Shown here in pieces: positions 1 through 5,924 of a stretch of 6,588 nucleotides of DNA (its first letter is position 1; each line of letters starts with the position of its first letter). The notes under the pieces were generated by a model. It saw nothing but the letters and a program-made list of their open reading frames with translations, did not search any database and was not told where the DNA came from. This DNA comes from Acidobacteriota bacterium (GTDB lineage Bacteria; Acidobacteriota; Terriglobia; UBA7540): contig JAJYJL010000476.1 in NCBI GenBank assembly GCA_021789565.1, forward strand, positions 1 through 6,588, read 5' to 3'. Made by a program: the position numbers and the translations under genes.

Positions 1-225
1 GACACCAAGCCCATCCGGACGGAACATTTTGACGGATTTGAGACCGAGGTTGTTTCCTATTCTACTGACCTGCCAAGCCTGACGCGATGGGGACGTCCGC
101 TGCTGCTGGGCCCGGGCTCGATTCGCGTCGCCCACACGGACCACGAACGCGTCCGCAAATCGGAACTGCTGCATGCGGTCGAACTCTACACGCGTCTGGT
201 GAAAGAACTAAAAAAGCGCATCTGA
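1..225 (+). CDS. M20-family metallo-deacylase (ArgE/DapE type), C-terminal end only
   Basis: The window opens inside this gene; 74 codons and a TGA stop remain in frame 1. The visible part contains LLLGPGSIRVAHTDHERV, followed by a helical tail (SELLHAVELYTRLVKEL). This resembles the C-terminal signature of M20 deacylases such as acetylornithine deacetylase and succinyl-diaminopimelate desuccinylase, in which a GPGS...AHT-D-E segment helps form the active site. The metal-binding residues lie upstream, outside the window. Because asd, dapB, dapA and dapD follow on the same strand, a desuccinylase role (DapE) in lysine synthesis is a reasonable inference, but the tail cannot separate DapE from ArgE or a general aminoacylase. 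A 99-nt spacer follows before asd. It holds a weak hairpin (about 232-253, GCGG/CCGC plus GGC/GCC) with no T-run, so I do not call it a terminator. Confidence 0.75.
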   Translation, partial: DTKPIRTEHFDGFETEVVSYSTDLPSLTRWGRPLLLGPGSIRVAHTDHERVRKSELLHAVELYTRLVKELKKRI

Positions 226-324
226 CTGTCTGCGGAAGGCGAATTGCCGCCGCGCGGACTGCAATGAAGCAGATCCGTCGCTTTGCTCGGGATGACGACG
301 GCGGACAATAGAGGGAAGGTTGTT

Positions 325-1374
325 ATGAAGAAAATTGAGGTTGGAATTCTAGGCGCCACAGGAATGGTAGGCCAGCGCTTTGCCAGCTTGCTGGAACATC
401 ATCCGTGGTTTCAAGCGGCATGGTTTGCCGCGTCGGACCGATCGGCCGGCAGGAAATATTCGGAAGCGTGCAACTGGCGTCTGCGGACTCCCATGCCCGC
501 CGACGCGCGGGACATGGAGGTGAATGAGTGCAAGCCGGGCCATGCTCCACAATTGATTTTTTCCTCGCTTGACTCCAAGGTGGCGGGCGATGTGGAAAAA
601 GAATTTGCTCGTGCCGGCCACGTGGTGGTCTCCAATTCCTCCAACCACCGCATGGATGCCGACGTGCCGCTGCTGATTCCGGAAGTGAATCCGGACCACC
701 TGGCGCTGGTGCACGAGCAGCAAAAACACAGGGGCTGGAAGGGCATGATCGTCACCAACCCCAACTGTACTACGGTGGGCCTGGTGATGTCGCTGGCGCC
801 GCTCGATCGCGCATTTGGTCTGGATAAAGTGCTGGTGACCAGCATGCAGGCGGTTTCCGGAGCAGGGTACCCGGGCGTGCCGACGCTCGACATTCTGGCC
901 AACGTGATCCCGCACATCGGCGGCGAAGAAGAAAAAGTGGAGCGGGAAGCCCACAAGCTGCTGGGGAAGTTCGAGGGCGGCCAGATCGCGAAAGGCGACT
1001 TCATCGTGAGCGCGCATTGCAACCGCGTGCTGGTGGAAGACGGCCACACGGAAGCCGTTTCACTTTCGCTGCGGCAAGAAGCGAAGCTGGAAGATCTGAT
1101 TGAGGCGTGGAAGAAGTACCGCTCAGTCCCGCAGGAGCGTGGACTGCCCACGGCGCCCAAGCATCCCATCATCGTGCGCGACGAGCACGACCGCCCCCAG
1201 CCCAGGCTTGACGTGGATGTGGAGGGCGGCATGGCAGCCGTGATCGGGCGCGCGCGGCGATGCCCGGTGCTGCAATTCAAGTACACTACGGTGAGCCATA
1301 ACACGATCCGGGGCGCGGCCGGCGCCGCTCTGCTGAATGCGGAATTGATGAAGTCCGAAGGGTACCTGGACTAA
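325..1374 (+). CDS. asd: Aspartate-semialdehyde dehydrogenase (archaeal/fungal-type)
   Basis: The enzyme reduces aspartyl-4-phosphate to aspartate semialdehyde with NADPH in the cytoplasm. This is the branch point to lysine, threonine and methionine. The 349-residue product starts with a Rossmann motif, GILGATGMVGQ (G10, G13, G16). NPNCTT places the catalytic thiol at C148. HCNRVLVEDGHTE (231-243) follows, and H241 is the likely proton acceptor by family analogy. The NPNCTTVGL and SGAGYPGV wording and the CNRV-DGHTE block match the archaeal/fungal subfamily rather than the E. coli type. I chose ATG 325 because GAGGGAAGG (311-319) lies 5 nt upstream and the Rossmann strand begins at once. The frame extends up to a TTG at 283, which would add 14 residues with no family character. 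No aspartate kinase gene is adjacent. Length is normal for the family. Confidence 0.95.
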   Translation: MKKIEVGILGATGMVGQRFASLLEHHPWFQAAWFAASDRSAGRKYSEACNWRLRTPMPADARDMEVNECKPGHAPQLIFSSLDSKVAGDVEKEFARAGHVVVSNSSNHRMDADVPLLIPEVNPDHLALVHEQQKHRGWKGMIVTNPNCTTVGLVMSLAPLDRAFGLDKVLVTSMQAVSGAGYPGVPTLDILANVIPHIGGEEEKVEREAHKLLGKFEGGQIAKGDFIVSAHCNRVLVEDGHTEAVSLSLRQEAKLEDLIEAWKKYRSVPQERGLPTAPKHPIIVRDEHDRPQPRLDVDVEGGMAAVIGRARRCPVLQFKYTTVSHNTIRGAAGAALLNAELMKSEGYLD

Positions 1375-1390
1375 AACAGGAAAGTCGGTG

Positions 1391-1453
1391 GCGCGGAGCT
1401 TCTTGAATACAGGACTCCGCGCTGCCCGGCTGTATTAATCGGGTTGCATTTTT
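1391..1453 (+). terminator. Possible terminator after asd, two overlapping hairpins
   Basis: GCGCGGAG (1391-1398) pairs perfectly with CTCCGCGC (1415-1422) across a 16-nt loop. A second hairpin, GCTGCCCG (1421-1428) with CGGGTTGC (1440-1447), has one T-T mismatch and one G-T pair over an 11-nt loop, and is followed by ATTTTTAT (1448-1455). The second resembles an intrinsic terminator with a short T-tract. The two stems share bases 1421-1422, so they compete at the base. Termination strength is uncertain because the U-run is only five long. Confidence 0.4.
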
Positions 1454-1472
1454 ATCATTCAGAATTCATAAT
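1444..1472 (+). promoter_or_regulatory. Candidate promoter for dapB
   Basis: CATAAT (1467-1472) matches the -10 consensus at five of six positions. TTGCAT (1444-1449) is a weak -35 at the ideal 17-nt spacing. The stretch is AT-rich against a GC-rich background and follows a terminator-like structure. Initiation near 1479 would leave a leader of about 22 nt that includes the AGGA at 1488-1491. Based on pattern matching only. Confidence 0.35.
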
Positions 1473-1501
1473 TTGTTCCCGTCCGTCAGGAATAATCCTC
1501 A

Positions 1502-2233
1502 ATGTCTGCGACCAGTGAAAGCGAGCAACGACGCAACCTGAACCTGGCTTTGCTGGGCCACGGGAAAATGGGAAGCGCGGTGGCGCGTATTGCGCCCGAG
1601 CGCGGTTTCGACCTGCGGTTGGTCCTGACGATTGAATCGAACCCTGAGGGTGTGGCCATCACGGAAGAGAATTTTCGGGGCATTGATGTCGCCATCGACT
1701 TTACCCAGCCTGACGTTGTTGTGGAGAACATTCGCCGCGTAGCTGCGCTGGGCGTCAATCTGGTGGTGGGAACGACGGGATGGAACGACCGTTTTGCGGA
1801 AGTGGAGAAGATCGTCGCTGAAAGCGGCATCGGGCTGGTCCATTCTGCCAACTTTTCCATCGGCGTGCAGCTTTTTTACCGGGCGGCACGCGAGGCGGCC
1901 AGGATTTTTGCGCCTTATTCGATGTACGAACCCTACATTGTTGAAGCCCACCACAAATTCAAAAAGGACGCGCCCTCGGGCACCGCGCTCGAACTGAGGC
2001 GGCGTGTCGAACCCGATCTGCCCGGGCGGGAGATCCCCACCTCCAGCGTGCGCGGCGGCTACATTCCCGGCATGCATGAGCTGGGGTTTGATTCTGAAGC
2101 CGACACGGTTACGGTCCGGCACAACGCTCGCAGCCGCCAGGGATTTGCCGAGGGCGCGCTCTACGCCGCGCGGTGGGTGGCGGGCAAAAAGGGAATGTTC
2201 GCCTTTGCTCAGGTTCTGGAAGAACAGCAGTAG
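1502..2233 (+). CDS. dapB: 4-hydroxy-tetrahydrodipicolinate reductase
   Basis: The enzyme reduces the DapA product to tetrahydrodipicolinate with NAD(P)H in the diaminopimelate/lysine pathway. The 243-residue protein has the nucleotide-binding turn GHGKMG near residue 19, then the AIDFTQP and VVGTTGW strands of the N-terminal domain. The family signature EAHHKFKKDAPSGTA spans 148-162. By alignment with E. coli DapB (H159, K163), H150 and K154 are the catalytic residues. A C-terminal GFAEGALYAARWV helix closes the Rossmann domain. It is shorter than E. coli DapB (273 residues), mainly because the segment between the first strands of the N-terminal domain is reduced, as in several other phyla. 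ATG 1502 has AGGA at 1488-1491 with 10-nt spacing. dapA follows after 68 nt, consistent with sequential steps in one operon. Confidence 0.94.
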   Translation: MSATSESEQRRNLNLALLGHGKMGSAVARIAPERGFDLRLVLTIESNPEGVAITEENFRGIDVAIDFTQPDVVVENIRRVAALGVNLVVGTTGWNDRFAEVEKIVAESGIGLVHSANFSIGVQLFYRAAREAARIFAPYSMYEPYIVEAHHKFKKDAPSGTALELRRRVEPDLPGREIPTSSVRGGYIPGMHELGFDSEADTVTVRHNARSRQGFAEGALYAARWVAGKKGMFAFAQVLEEQQ

Positions 2234-2253
2234 CCTCAGCGGATTTAGTCTTT

Positions 2254-2259
2254 TATAAT
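2254..2259 (+). promoter_or_regulatory. Perfect TATAAT box upstream of dapA
   Basis: The dapB-dapA spacer contains an exact TATAAT 42 nt before the dapA start. No convincing -35 hexamer lies 16-19 nt upstream, so an extra internal promoter is possible but weakly supported. Read-through from dapB could serve equally well. Confidence 0.25.
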
Positions 2260-2301
2260 CGTACTTTCCATGGGAAACCGTTTGTTGCCGGAGGAGGCTT
2301 T

Positions 2302-3201
2302 ATGAGCTTGGACATTCGGGGCTGCGGCACCGCGCTGGTAACCCCCTTTTCAAATGACGGCACCCTGGACGTTGATGCGCTCCGGGGCCTGGTTGAATTC
2401 CAACTCAGTGAGGGCATTGACTTCCTGGTTCCCTGCGGCACCACCGGAGAAGCCCCCACGCTGGAGCATGAAGAATATCTGGGGGTGGTGCGCGTGGTGG
2501 TGCAGGAAGCCAGAGGCAAAGTTCCTGTGGTCGCGGGCGCAGGGGGCAATAACACGAAGAAAATCTGCAGCCTTGTGCAAGACCTTCAGGCGCTGGGCGT
2601 TCAAGGGATCCTTTCCGTCGCGCCATATTACAATAAGCCCACGCAAGAGGGCCTCTATCAGCATTTCAAGACGATTGCCGACTCCACAGACCTTCCCGTG
2701 ATCCTTTACAACGTGCCGTCGCGCACATCCTCCAACATTGAACCGGCGACGGTGGCACGCCTGGCCGAGATTCCCAACATCATCGGAATCAAGGAAGCTT
2801 CCGGCAGCATCACTCAGCAGATGGAAGTGTTGCGCGTGGTTCCCCCGAATTTCAGGGTCCTTTCCGGGGATGATGCGTTTACGTTTCCGCTGATGGCGCT
2901 GGGCGGCGCAGGCGTGATCTCCGTCGTCTCAAATGAAATCCCCGGGCAGATTACAAAGCTGACGCACCTGCTGCTCGACGGGAATTACGATGAAGCGCGA
3001 AAGTTGAACGCAAAGCTGCTGCTGCTGATGCAGGTTAACTTTATCGAAACCAATCCCATCCCGGTGAAGGCAGCGCTGGCCATGATGGGAAAAATCAAAG
3101 AGGTCTACCGGCTGCCCATGTGCGCCATGAAGCCGGAAAACCGCGCCAAGCTTGAAAAGGTCCTGGTCGAACAGGGGCTGCTCCAAACACAGAAGGTTTG
3201 A
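2302..3201 (+). CDS. dapA: 4-hydroxy-tetrahydrodipicolinate synthase
   Basis: The enzyme condenses pyruvate with aspartate semialdehyde, the first committed step to diaminopimelate and lysine. The 299-residue protein is a TIM barrel of normal length. Visible family landmarks are GTTGE with T47/T48, APYYNKP with Y109/Y110, LYNVPSRT with Y136 and R141, and the Schiff-base lysine K164 in GIKEASG. These correspond to E. coli T44/T45, Y106/Y107, Y133, R138 and K161. ATG 2302 is preceded by GGAGGAGG (2290-2297), the strongest ribosome-binding site in the window. The frame runs upstream into dapB through a GTG at 2173, but that extension has no family character. Residues matching the E. coli lysine-inhibition site are partly replaced: S48 to A51, H56 to Y59 and E84 to K87. 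Feedback by lysine may therefore be weak or absent (inference). Confidence 0.96.
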   Translation: MSLDIRGCGTALVTPFSNDGTLDVDALRGLVEFQLSEGIDFLVPCGTTGEAPTLEHEEYLGVVRVVVQEARGKVPVVAGAGGNNTKKICSLVQDLQALGVQGILSVAPYYNKPTQEGLYQHFKTIADSTDLPVILYNVPSRTSSNIEPATVARLAEIPNIIGIKEASGSITQQMEVLRVVPPNFRVLSGDDAFTFPLMALGGAGVISVVSNEIPGQITKLTHLLLDGNYDEARKLNAKLLLLMQVNFIETNPIPVKAALAMMGKIKEVYRLPMCAMKPENRAKLEKVLVEQGLLQTQKV

Positions 3202-3336
3202 CGGTTTCCCGCAGCGGGGGTTTCCAGCCCAGGGTCTGCCTTTGGGCCCAGTGGTCGAGGCTGTTGCGGAAGCCGCGGCCTGCTGCGGTGGAGGGCAAAC
3301 GGCGCGCTGCAAGGCTGAAGGATTTCCTGCTTGCTT

Positions 3337-4173
3337 ATGACACTGCAACAACAGATCGAAGAACTTTTTGCGCGCCCGGCAGGCGAATACGGCGAGGAAT
3401 ATTTCACAGCCTTTGAGGAATTCAAGAAGGCATTGAACCAGGGCCATGTTCGCGCTGCCGAACCTGATGCGCAATCGCCCACGGGCTGGAAAGTGAATGC
3501 GTGGGTAAAAAAGGGCATCCTGCTGGGGTTCCGCATTGGGCGGGCTGAGGAAATGCCGCCTGCGGATTTTCAGTTTCGCGACAAGCAGACATATCCGCTA
3601 AAGCAGATTCCTGCAGGGCAGAATGTCCGCGTGGTTCCCGGCGGTTCGTCTATCCGCGACGGATGCTACATCGGCAAAAACGTGACCTGCATGCCACCGA
3701 TGTACGTAAACGCGGGCGCCTATGTTGGCGACGGGACGATGGTTGATTCCCATGCACTGGTCGGTTCCTGCGCGCAGATCGGCAAACGATGCCACCTGTC
3801 GGCGGCAGCGCAGATCGGCGGAGTGCTGGAACCAGTGGGCGCGCTGCCGGTAATTATTGAAGACGATGTCCTGGTGGGAGGCAATTGCGGCGTCTACGAA
3901 GGCGCCGTGGTCGGCAAAGAAGCTGTGCTGGCTGCCGGAACGATCCTGACAGGCTCAACGCCGGTTTACGACCTGGTGCGCGAGAAAGTCTACCGTCGCG
4001 AAGGCGACCTGCCGCTGATGATTCCTGCGGGTGCTGTGGTGGTTCCCGGTGCGCGCGCTGTGACCCGGGGGCGGGGCAAGGAATGGAACGTGTCACTTTA
4101 CACGCCTGTCATTATCAAGTACCGCGACGAAAAAACAGACCAATCCGTGAGGCTGGAAGAATTGCTTCGATAA
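3337..4173 (+). CDS. dapD: Tetrahydrodipicolinate N-succinyltransferase
   Basis: The enzyme transfers a succinyl group from succinyl-CoA to tetrahydrodipicolinate, which commits the cell to the succinylase branch of lysine synthesis. The product has 278 residues (E. coli 274). A helical N-terminal domain (about 1-95) includes [12 protein letters not shown]. Residues 97-230 form a left-handed beta-helix of hexapeptide repeats with [35 protein letters not shown] and GGVLEP. D137 in GTMVDS and E188 in GVYEG fit the catalytic Asp and Glu described for this family. The C-terminal sheet has [10 protein letters not shown]. The start is ambiguous: AAGGA at 3318-3322 is 14 nt before ATG 3337 but only 8 nt before an in-frame TTG at 3331, which would add two residues. 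The 135-nt spacer after dapA has short GC-rich inverted repeats but no clear terminator. The OsmC-like gene follows after 9 nt. Confidence 0.94.
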   Translation: MTLQQQIEELFARPAGEYGEEYFTAFEEFKKALNQGHVRAAEPDAQSPTGWKVNAWVKKGILLGFRIGRAEEMPPADFQFRDKQTYPLKQIPAGQNVRVVPGGSSIRDGCYIGKNVTCMPPMYVNAGAYVGDGTMVDSHALVGSCAQIGKRCHLSAAAQIGGVLEPVGALPVIIEDDVLVGGNCGVYEGAVVGKEAVLAAGTILTGSTPVYDLVREKVYRREGDLPLMIPAGAVVVPGARAVTRGRGKEWNVSLYTPVIIKYRDEKTDQSVRLEELLR

Positions 4174-4182
4174 GGCCCTCTG

Positions 4183-4659
4183 ATGGCGGAAAACCCTCAG
4201 GTCACCTATACATCGCGAGTTCGAATTGAACGCCAGATTGGACCGATGCGGCTCGCTTATCTGCCCGCCGAAGCGGAACCCGTGCAATTTGGTGTCCATT
4301 CGGAAGTTGCCGCGCATTACAAGGTTCCGCCAGATAAATTCCCGCCGCGGGCAACCACGTTGGACTACGTAGTGGCCGCAACGGGTGGATGACTGACCGG
4401 TACCTTTGGAGGCGCGCTGGAAGCGCGCCAGATTGACGCCAGCAACGGCAAATTGACTTCTGAAATCACCGGCGAAGTTGAAGTAGACGGTGGTGTCCTG
4501 GTCATCCGGCGCATCCACGCGCACTACAAGCTGCGGGCCCCCGAGTGGCAGCGCGAAACCATCGAGCGGATTCACAGCATCCATGCGGACCGCTGCCCTG
4601 TGGCCCGGTCCATTAGGGGCGCGATTGACGTTTCCACTTCTTTTGAGCTGATCACTTAG
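4183..4659 (+). CDS. OsmC-family peroxidase-like protein, probable selenoprotein (TGA = Sec at codon 70)
   Basis: The frame from ATG 4183 meets TGA at 4390-4392 and then stays open to TAG at 4657-4659, giving 158 residues if the TGA is decoded. The first half ends in TTLDYVVAATGG and the second begins LTGTFGGALEAR. Together they match the OsmC/Ohr family, in which the first redox cysteine sits between these blocks, so the TGA replaces that cysteine as U70. The second cysteine of the family is present as C138 in DRCPVARSI. D61 lies where relatives usually have Glu before the reactive residue. OsmC and Ohr proteins reduce organic hydroperoxides; selenium would give a stronger nucleophile. To my recollection OsmC-like selenoproteins have been reported in metagenome surveys. 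A hairpin at 4411-4429 fits a SECIS element. TAAGG overlapping the dapD stop serves as the ribosome-binding site, which suggests coupling to dapD. Alternatives are a recent nonsense mutation (TGC/TGT to TGA) or a sequencing error. Confidence 0.8.
4411..4429 (+). promoter_or_regulatory. Candidate bacterial SECIS hairpin for the TGA at 4390
   Basis: GGCGCGCT (4411-4418) pairs perfectly with AGCGCGCC (4422-4429) around a GGA loop (4419-4421). The loop starts 26 nt after the TGA. Bacterial SECIS elements lie inside the coding sequence just after the UGA, with a short apical loop carrying G at its first positions, typically some 16-37 nt downstream. Here SelB would bind the loop to deliver Sec-tRNA. 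I see no strong lower stem reaching down to the UGA. The stem also encodes GALEAR, a motif that in GC-rich codons tends to self-pair, so part of the structure may be a by-product of the protein. Confidence 0.65.
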
Positions 4660-4752
4660 CTGTAGCCCGGTCACCTCGGTTATTCTGCGGGAATTTCCAG
4701 GCCGGATGCCGCCGCACGACGATAAACTGAATCTATCTTCTTAATAAAAATT

Positions 4753-4758
4753 TAGAAT
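4753..4758 (+). promoter_or_regulatory. Candidate -10 box upstream of thrB in an AT-rich tract
   Basis: TAGAAT lies in the most AT-rich stretch of the window (about 4736-4762), inside the 151-nt spacer between the OsmC-like gene and thrB. No good -35 is visible, although the A/T run could assist as an upstream element. Initiation near 4765 would place the dyad at 4785-4802 within the leader. Nothing else is recognisable in this spacer, and no clear terminator follows the OsmC-like stop codon. Confidence 0.3.
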
Positions 4759-4784
4759 TTCACTTTCGGGTAGCGGGAAACCTA

Positions 4785-4802
4785 TCCTTGTAAGTACAAG
4801 GA
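4785..4802 (+). promoter_or_regulatory. 18-base dyad covering the thrB ribosome-binding site
   Basis: TCCTTGTAAGTACAAGGA has perfect 8-bp arms around a 2-nt centre. Its right arm includes most of the AAGGAG ribosome-binding site (4798-4803). As RNA it could fold with a six-base loop and mask that site. As DNA it could be an operator for a dimeric repressor. No function is proven. Confidence 0.45.
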
Positions 4803-4810
4803 GAAATCCA

Positions 4811-5797
4811 ATGAACCCTCGCTCGGTCCTTATAAAAGTTCCGGCCACCGTCGGTAACTTTGCCGGTGCCATGGATTGCGCGGCACTGACGCTTGACTCG
4901 ATGTTTAACGTCAAAGTCACGCCAAGGCCGGACGGCCGTGTGGGCATTCGATACTTCGGTGAAAATGGCGACCGCATTCCGCGCGACCGGCAAAACCTGG
5001 TAGTACGCGCGATGGAGGCGGCGCTTCACCAGAAAGGATTGGAGTTCACCGGCGCTGATTTTGAAGTGTACAGCTCCGTTCCGGTGGGCGTGGGCCTGGG
5101 TTCGAGTACGGCCGCGGTGCTGGCGGGCCTGATTGCGGCGGACCGGCTGTACTCGCTTGAGTTGGACGAGAAGGTACTGTTTGAATTGGCGCGTATCTAT
5201 GAAACTCGATTGGACAACCTGCACGCTGCCTGGCACGGCGGGTTCGTGGCTTGCACAGGAGACGCTCCTCCGCACGTCTTGCGGCGGACTTTCATCCCCG
5301 GAGATTTTGTGCTGAGCGTGGTCACTCCTGAATTAGATCCGTTCATTGGTGTCAAAGACCAGAATGCGGCGGACCTCGTGTCACTGGATCGCTCGCTCCA
5401 TCTGGACCGTGCACGGGCTCTGGCAGACCTGTTTGCGAGGCCGAGCCGGAGCGCGGTTGCCGCATTCGGACCTGCACAGTCTCCCGGTTCGCGGAAGGTT
5501 GTGCCGGGCCTGGAAGAAGCCCTCAAGGTCAGAGCGGAGGGGGTAATAGGTGTTTTCGTTTGCGGATCAGGCCCTGGTGTGGGCATCTTGAGTCGGAAGA
5601 ATCCGGAGGAAGCCATCCGGAGCGTGCGGCGATGCTTCCTTGAAAACGGGCTTACCTCAACCTACGGTTTGTTCCGGCCAACCAATGCGGGCGCGCACGA
5701 ACTGAATGCCATGACGCCCCGTATCACATTTCCTGCCTTGCAATTGGCAGAGCCTCACGCAACTGCATCAGTATTGCAGTTCCCGCCTGAAATGTAG
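4811..5797 (+). CDS. thrB: Homoserine kinase (GHMP kinase family)
   Basis: The protein most likely phosphorylates homoserine with ATP, the step before threonine synthase. It has 328 residues, close to the family norm. GHMP motifs appear in order: an N-terminal strand with KVPATVGNFAGAMDCAALTLD (start near residue 9), the ATP-binding PVGVGLGSSTA at 91-101, a DNLHAAWHGGFVA segment matching the DNV..A..GG block of ThrB, and a C-terminal CGSGPGVGIL at 251-260. The start is set by AAGGAG (4798-4803), 7 nt before the ATG. Most ThrB proteins have N-x-G-P-G-F-D in the first motif, whereas this one reads N-F-A-G-A-M-D, so it is a divergent member. Aspartate-semialdehyde genes upstream and thrS downstream favour homoserine kinase over other GHMP kinases. 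No hom or thrC gene is in the window. Confidence 0.78.
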   Translation: MNPRSVLIKVPATVGNFAGAMDCAALTLDSMFNVKVTPRPDGRVGIRYFGENGDRIPRDRQNLVVRAMEAALHQKGLEFTGADFEVYSSVPVGVGLGSSTAAVLAGLIAADRLYSLELDEKVLFELARIYETRLDNLHAAWHGGFVACTGDAPPHVLRRTFIPGDFVLSVVTPELDPFIGVKDQNAADLVSLDRSLHLDRARALADLFARPSRSAVAAFGPAQSPGSRKVVPGLEEALKVRAEGVIGVFVCGSGPGVGILSRKNPEEAIRSVRRCFLENGLTSTYGLFRPTNAGAHELNAMTPRITFPALQLAEPHATASVLQFPPEM

Positions 5798-5805
5798 AAT
5801 GGTGC

Positions 5806-5820
5806 TGTCCCTGCAGGACA
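5806..5820 (+). terminator. Weak hairpin just after thrB
   Basis: TGTCC and GGACA form a 5-bp stem over a CTGCA loop, 8 nt after the thrB stop codon, followed by only ATTT. It could slow transcription or protect the 3' end, but it lacks the long stem and T-tract of a firm intrinsic terminator. Confidence 0.2.
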
Positions 5821-5856
5821 ATTTGCGGGCTGTGAAGGCCCAGAGCGTGAATAGGT

Positions 5857-5886
5857 TTGACCGGCCGGAAATCTCTCTGCTATCGT
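5857..5886 (+). promoter_or_regulatory. Candidate promoter for thrS
   Basis: TTGACC (5857-5862, five of six matches to the -35) and TATCGT (5881-5886, four of six to the -10) are separated by 18 nt. Initiation near 5893 would give a leader of about 32 nt containing AGGAG. The spacer includes a self-complementary CCGGCCGG at 5861-5868. This suggests thrS is transcribed separately from thrB. The 127-nt spacer shows no T-box-like leader. Confidence 0.45.
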
Positions 5887-5924
5887 AACGGTTTGTAACT
5901 TTTATAGGAGAAGACTTCTAAGTA

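Noticed and set aside
87..311. 74-codon + strand frame near the window start
   Set aside because: It overlaps the M20 C-terminus in another frame and ends just before asd, with an arginine-rich, feature-free product.
349..1304. Long minus-strand open frames across asd (349-1047 and 411-1304)
   Set aside because: They lie opposite a confident dehydrogenase gene, have compositions typical of antisense GC-rich reading, and show no recognisable domains.
2173..2301. Upstream extension of dapA into dapB from GTG 2173
   Set aside because: The added 43 residues have no family similarity, and a strong GGAGGAGG site precedes ATG 2302.
3202..3336. Possible riboswitch or attenuator in the dapA-dapD spacer
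   Set aside because: Only short GC-rich inverted repeats with interrupted pairing are visible; there is no lysine riboswitch core, T-run or leader peptide.
4453..4659. A separate small + strand gene beginning at ATG 4453
   Set aside because: It is in the same frame as the upstream OsmC-like segment, has no ribosome-binding site of its own, and holds the second half of that protein, including its second cysteine.
5798..5924. T-box leader upstream of thrS
   Set aside because: The spacer is too short and no T-box consensus or specifier stem is visible.
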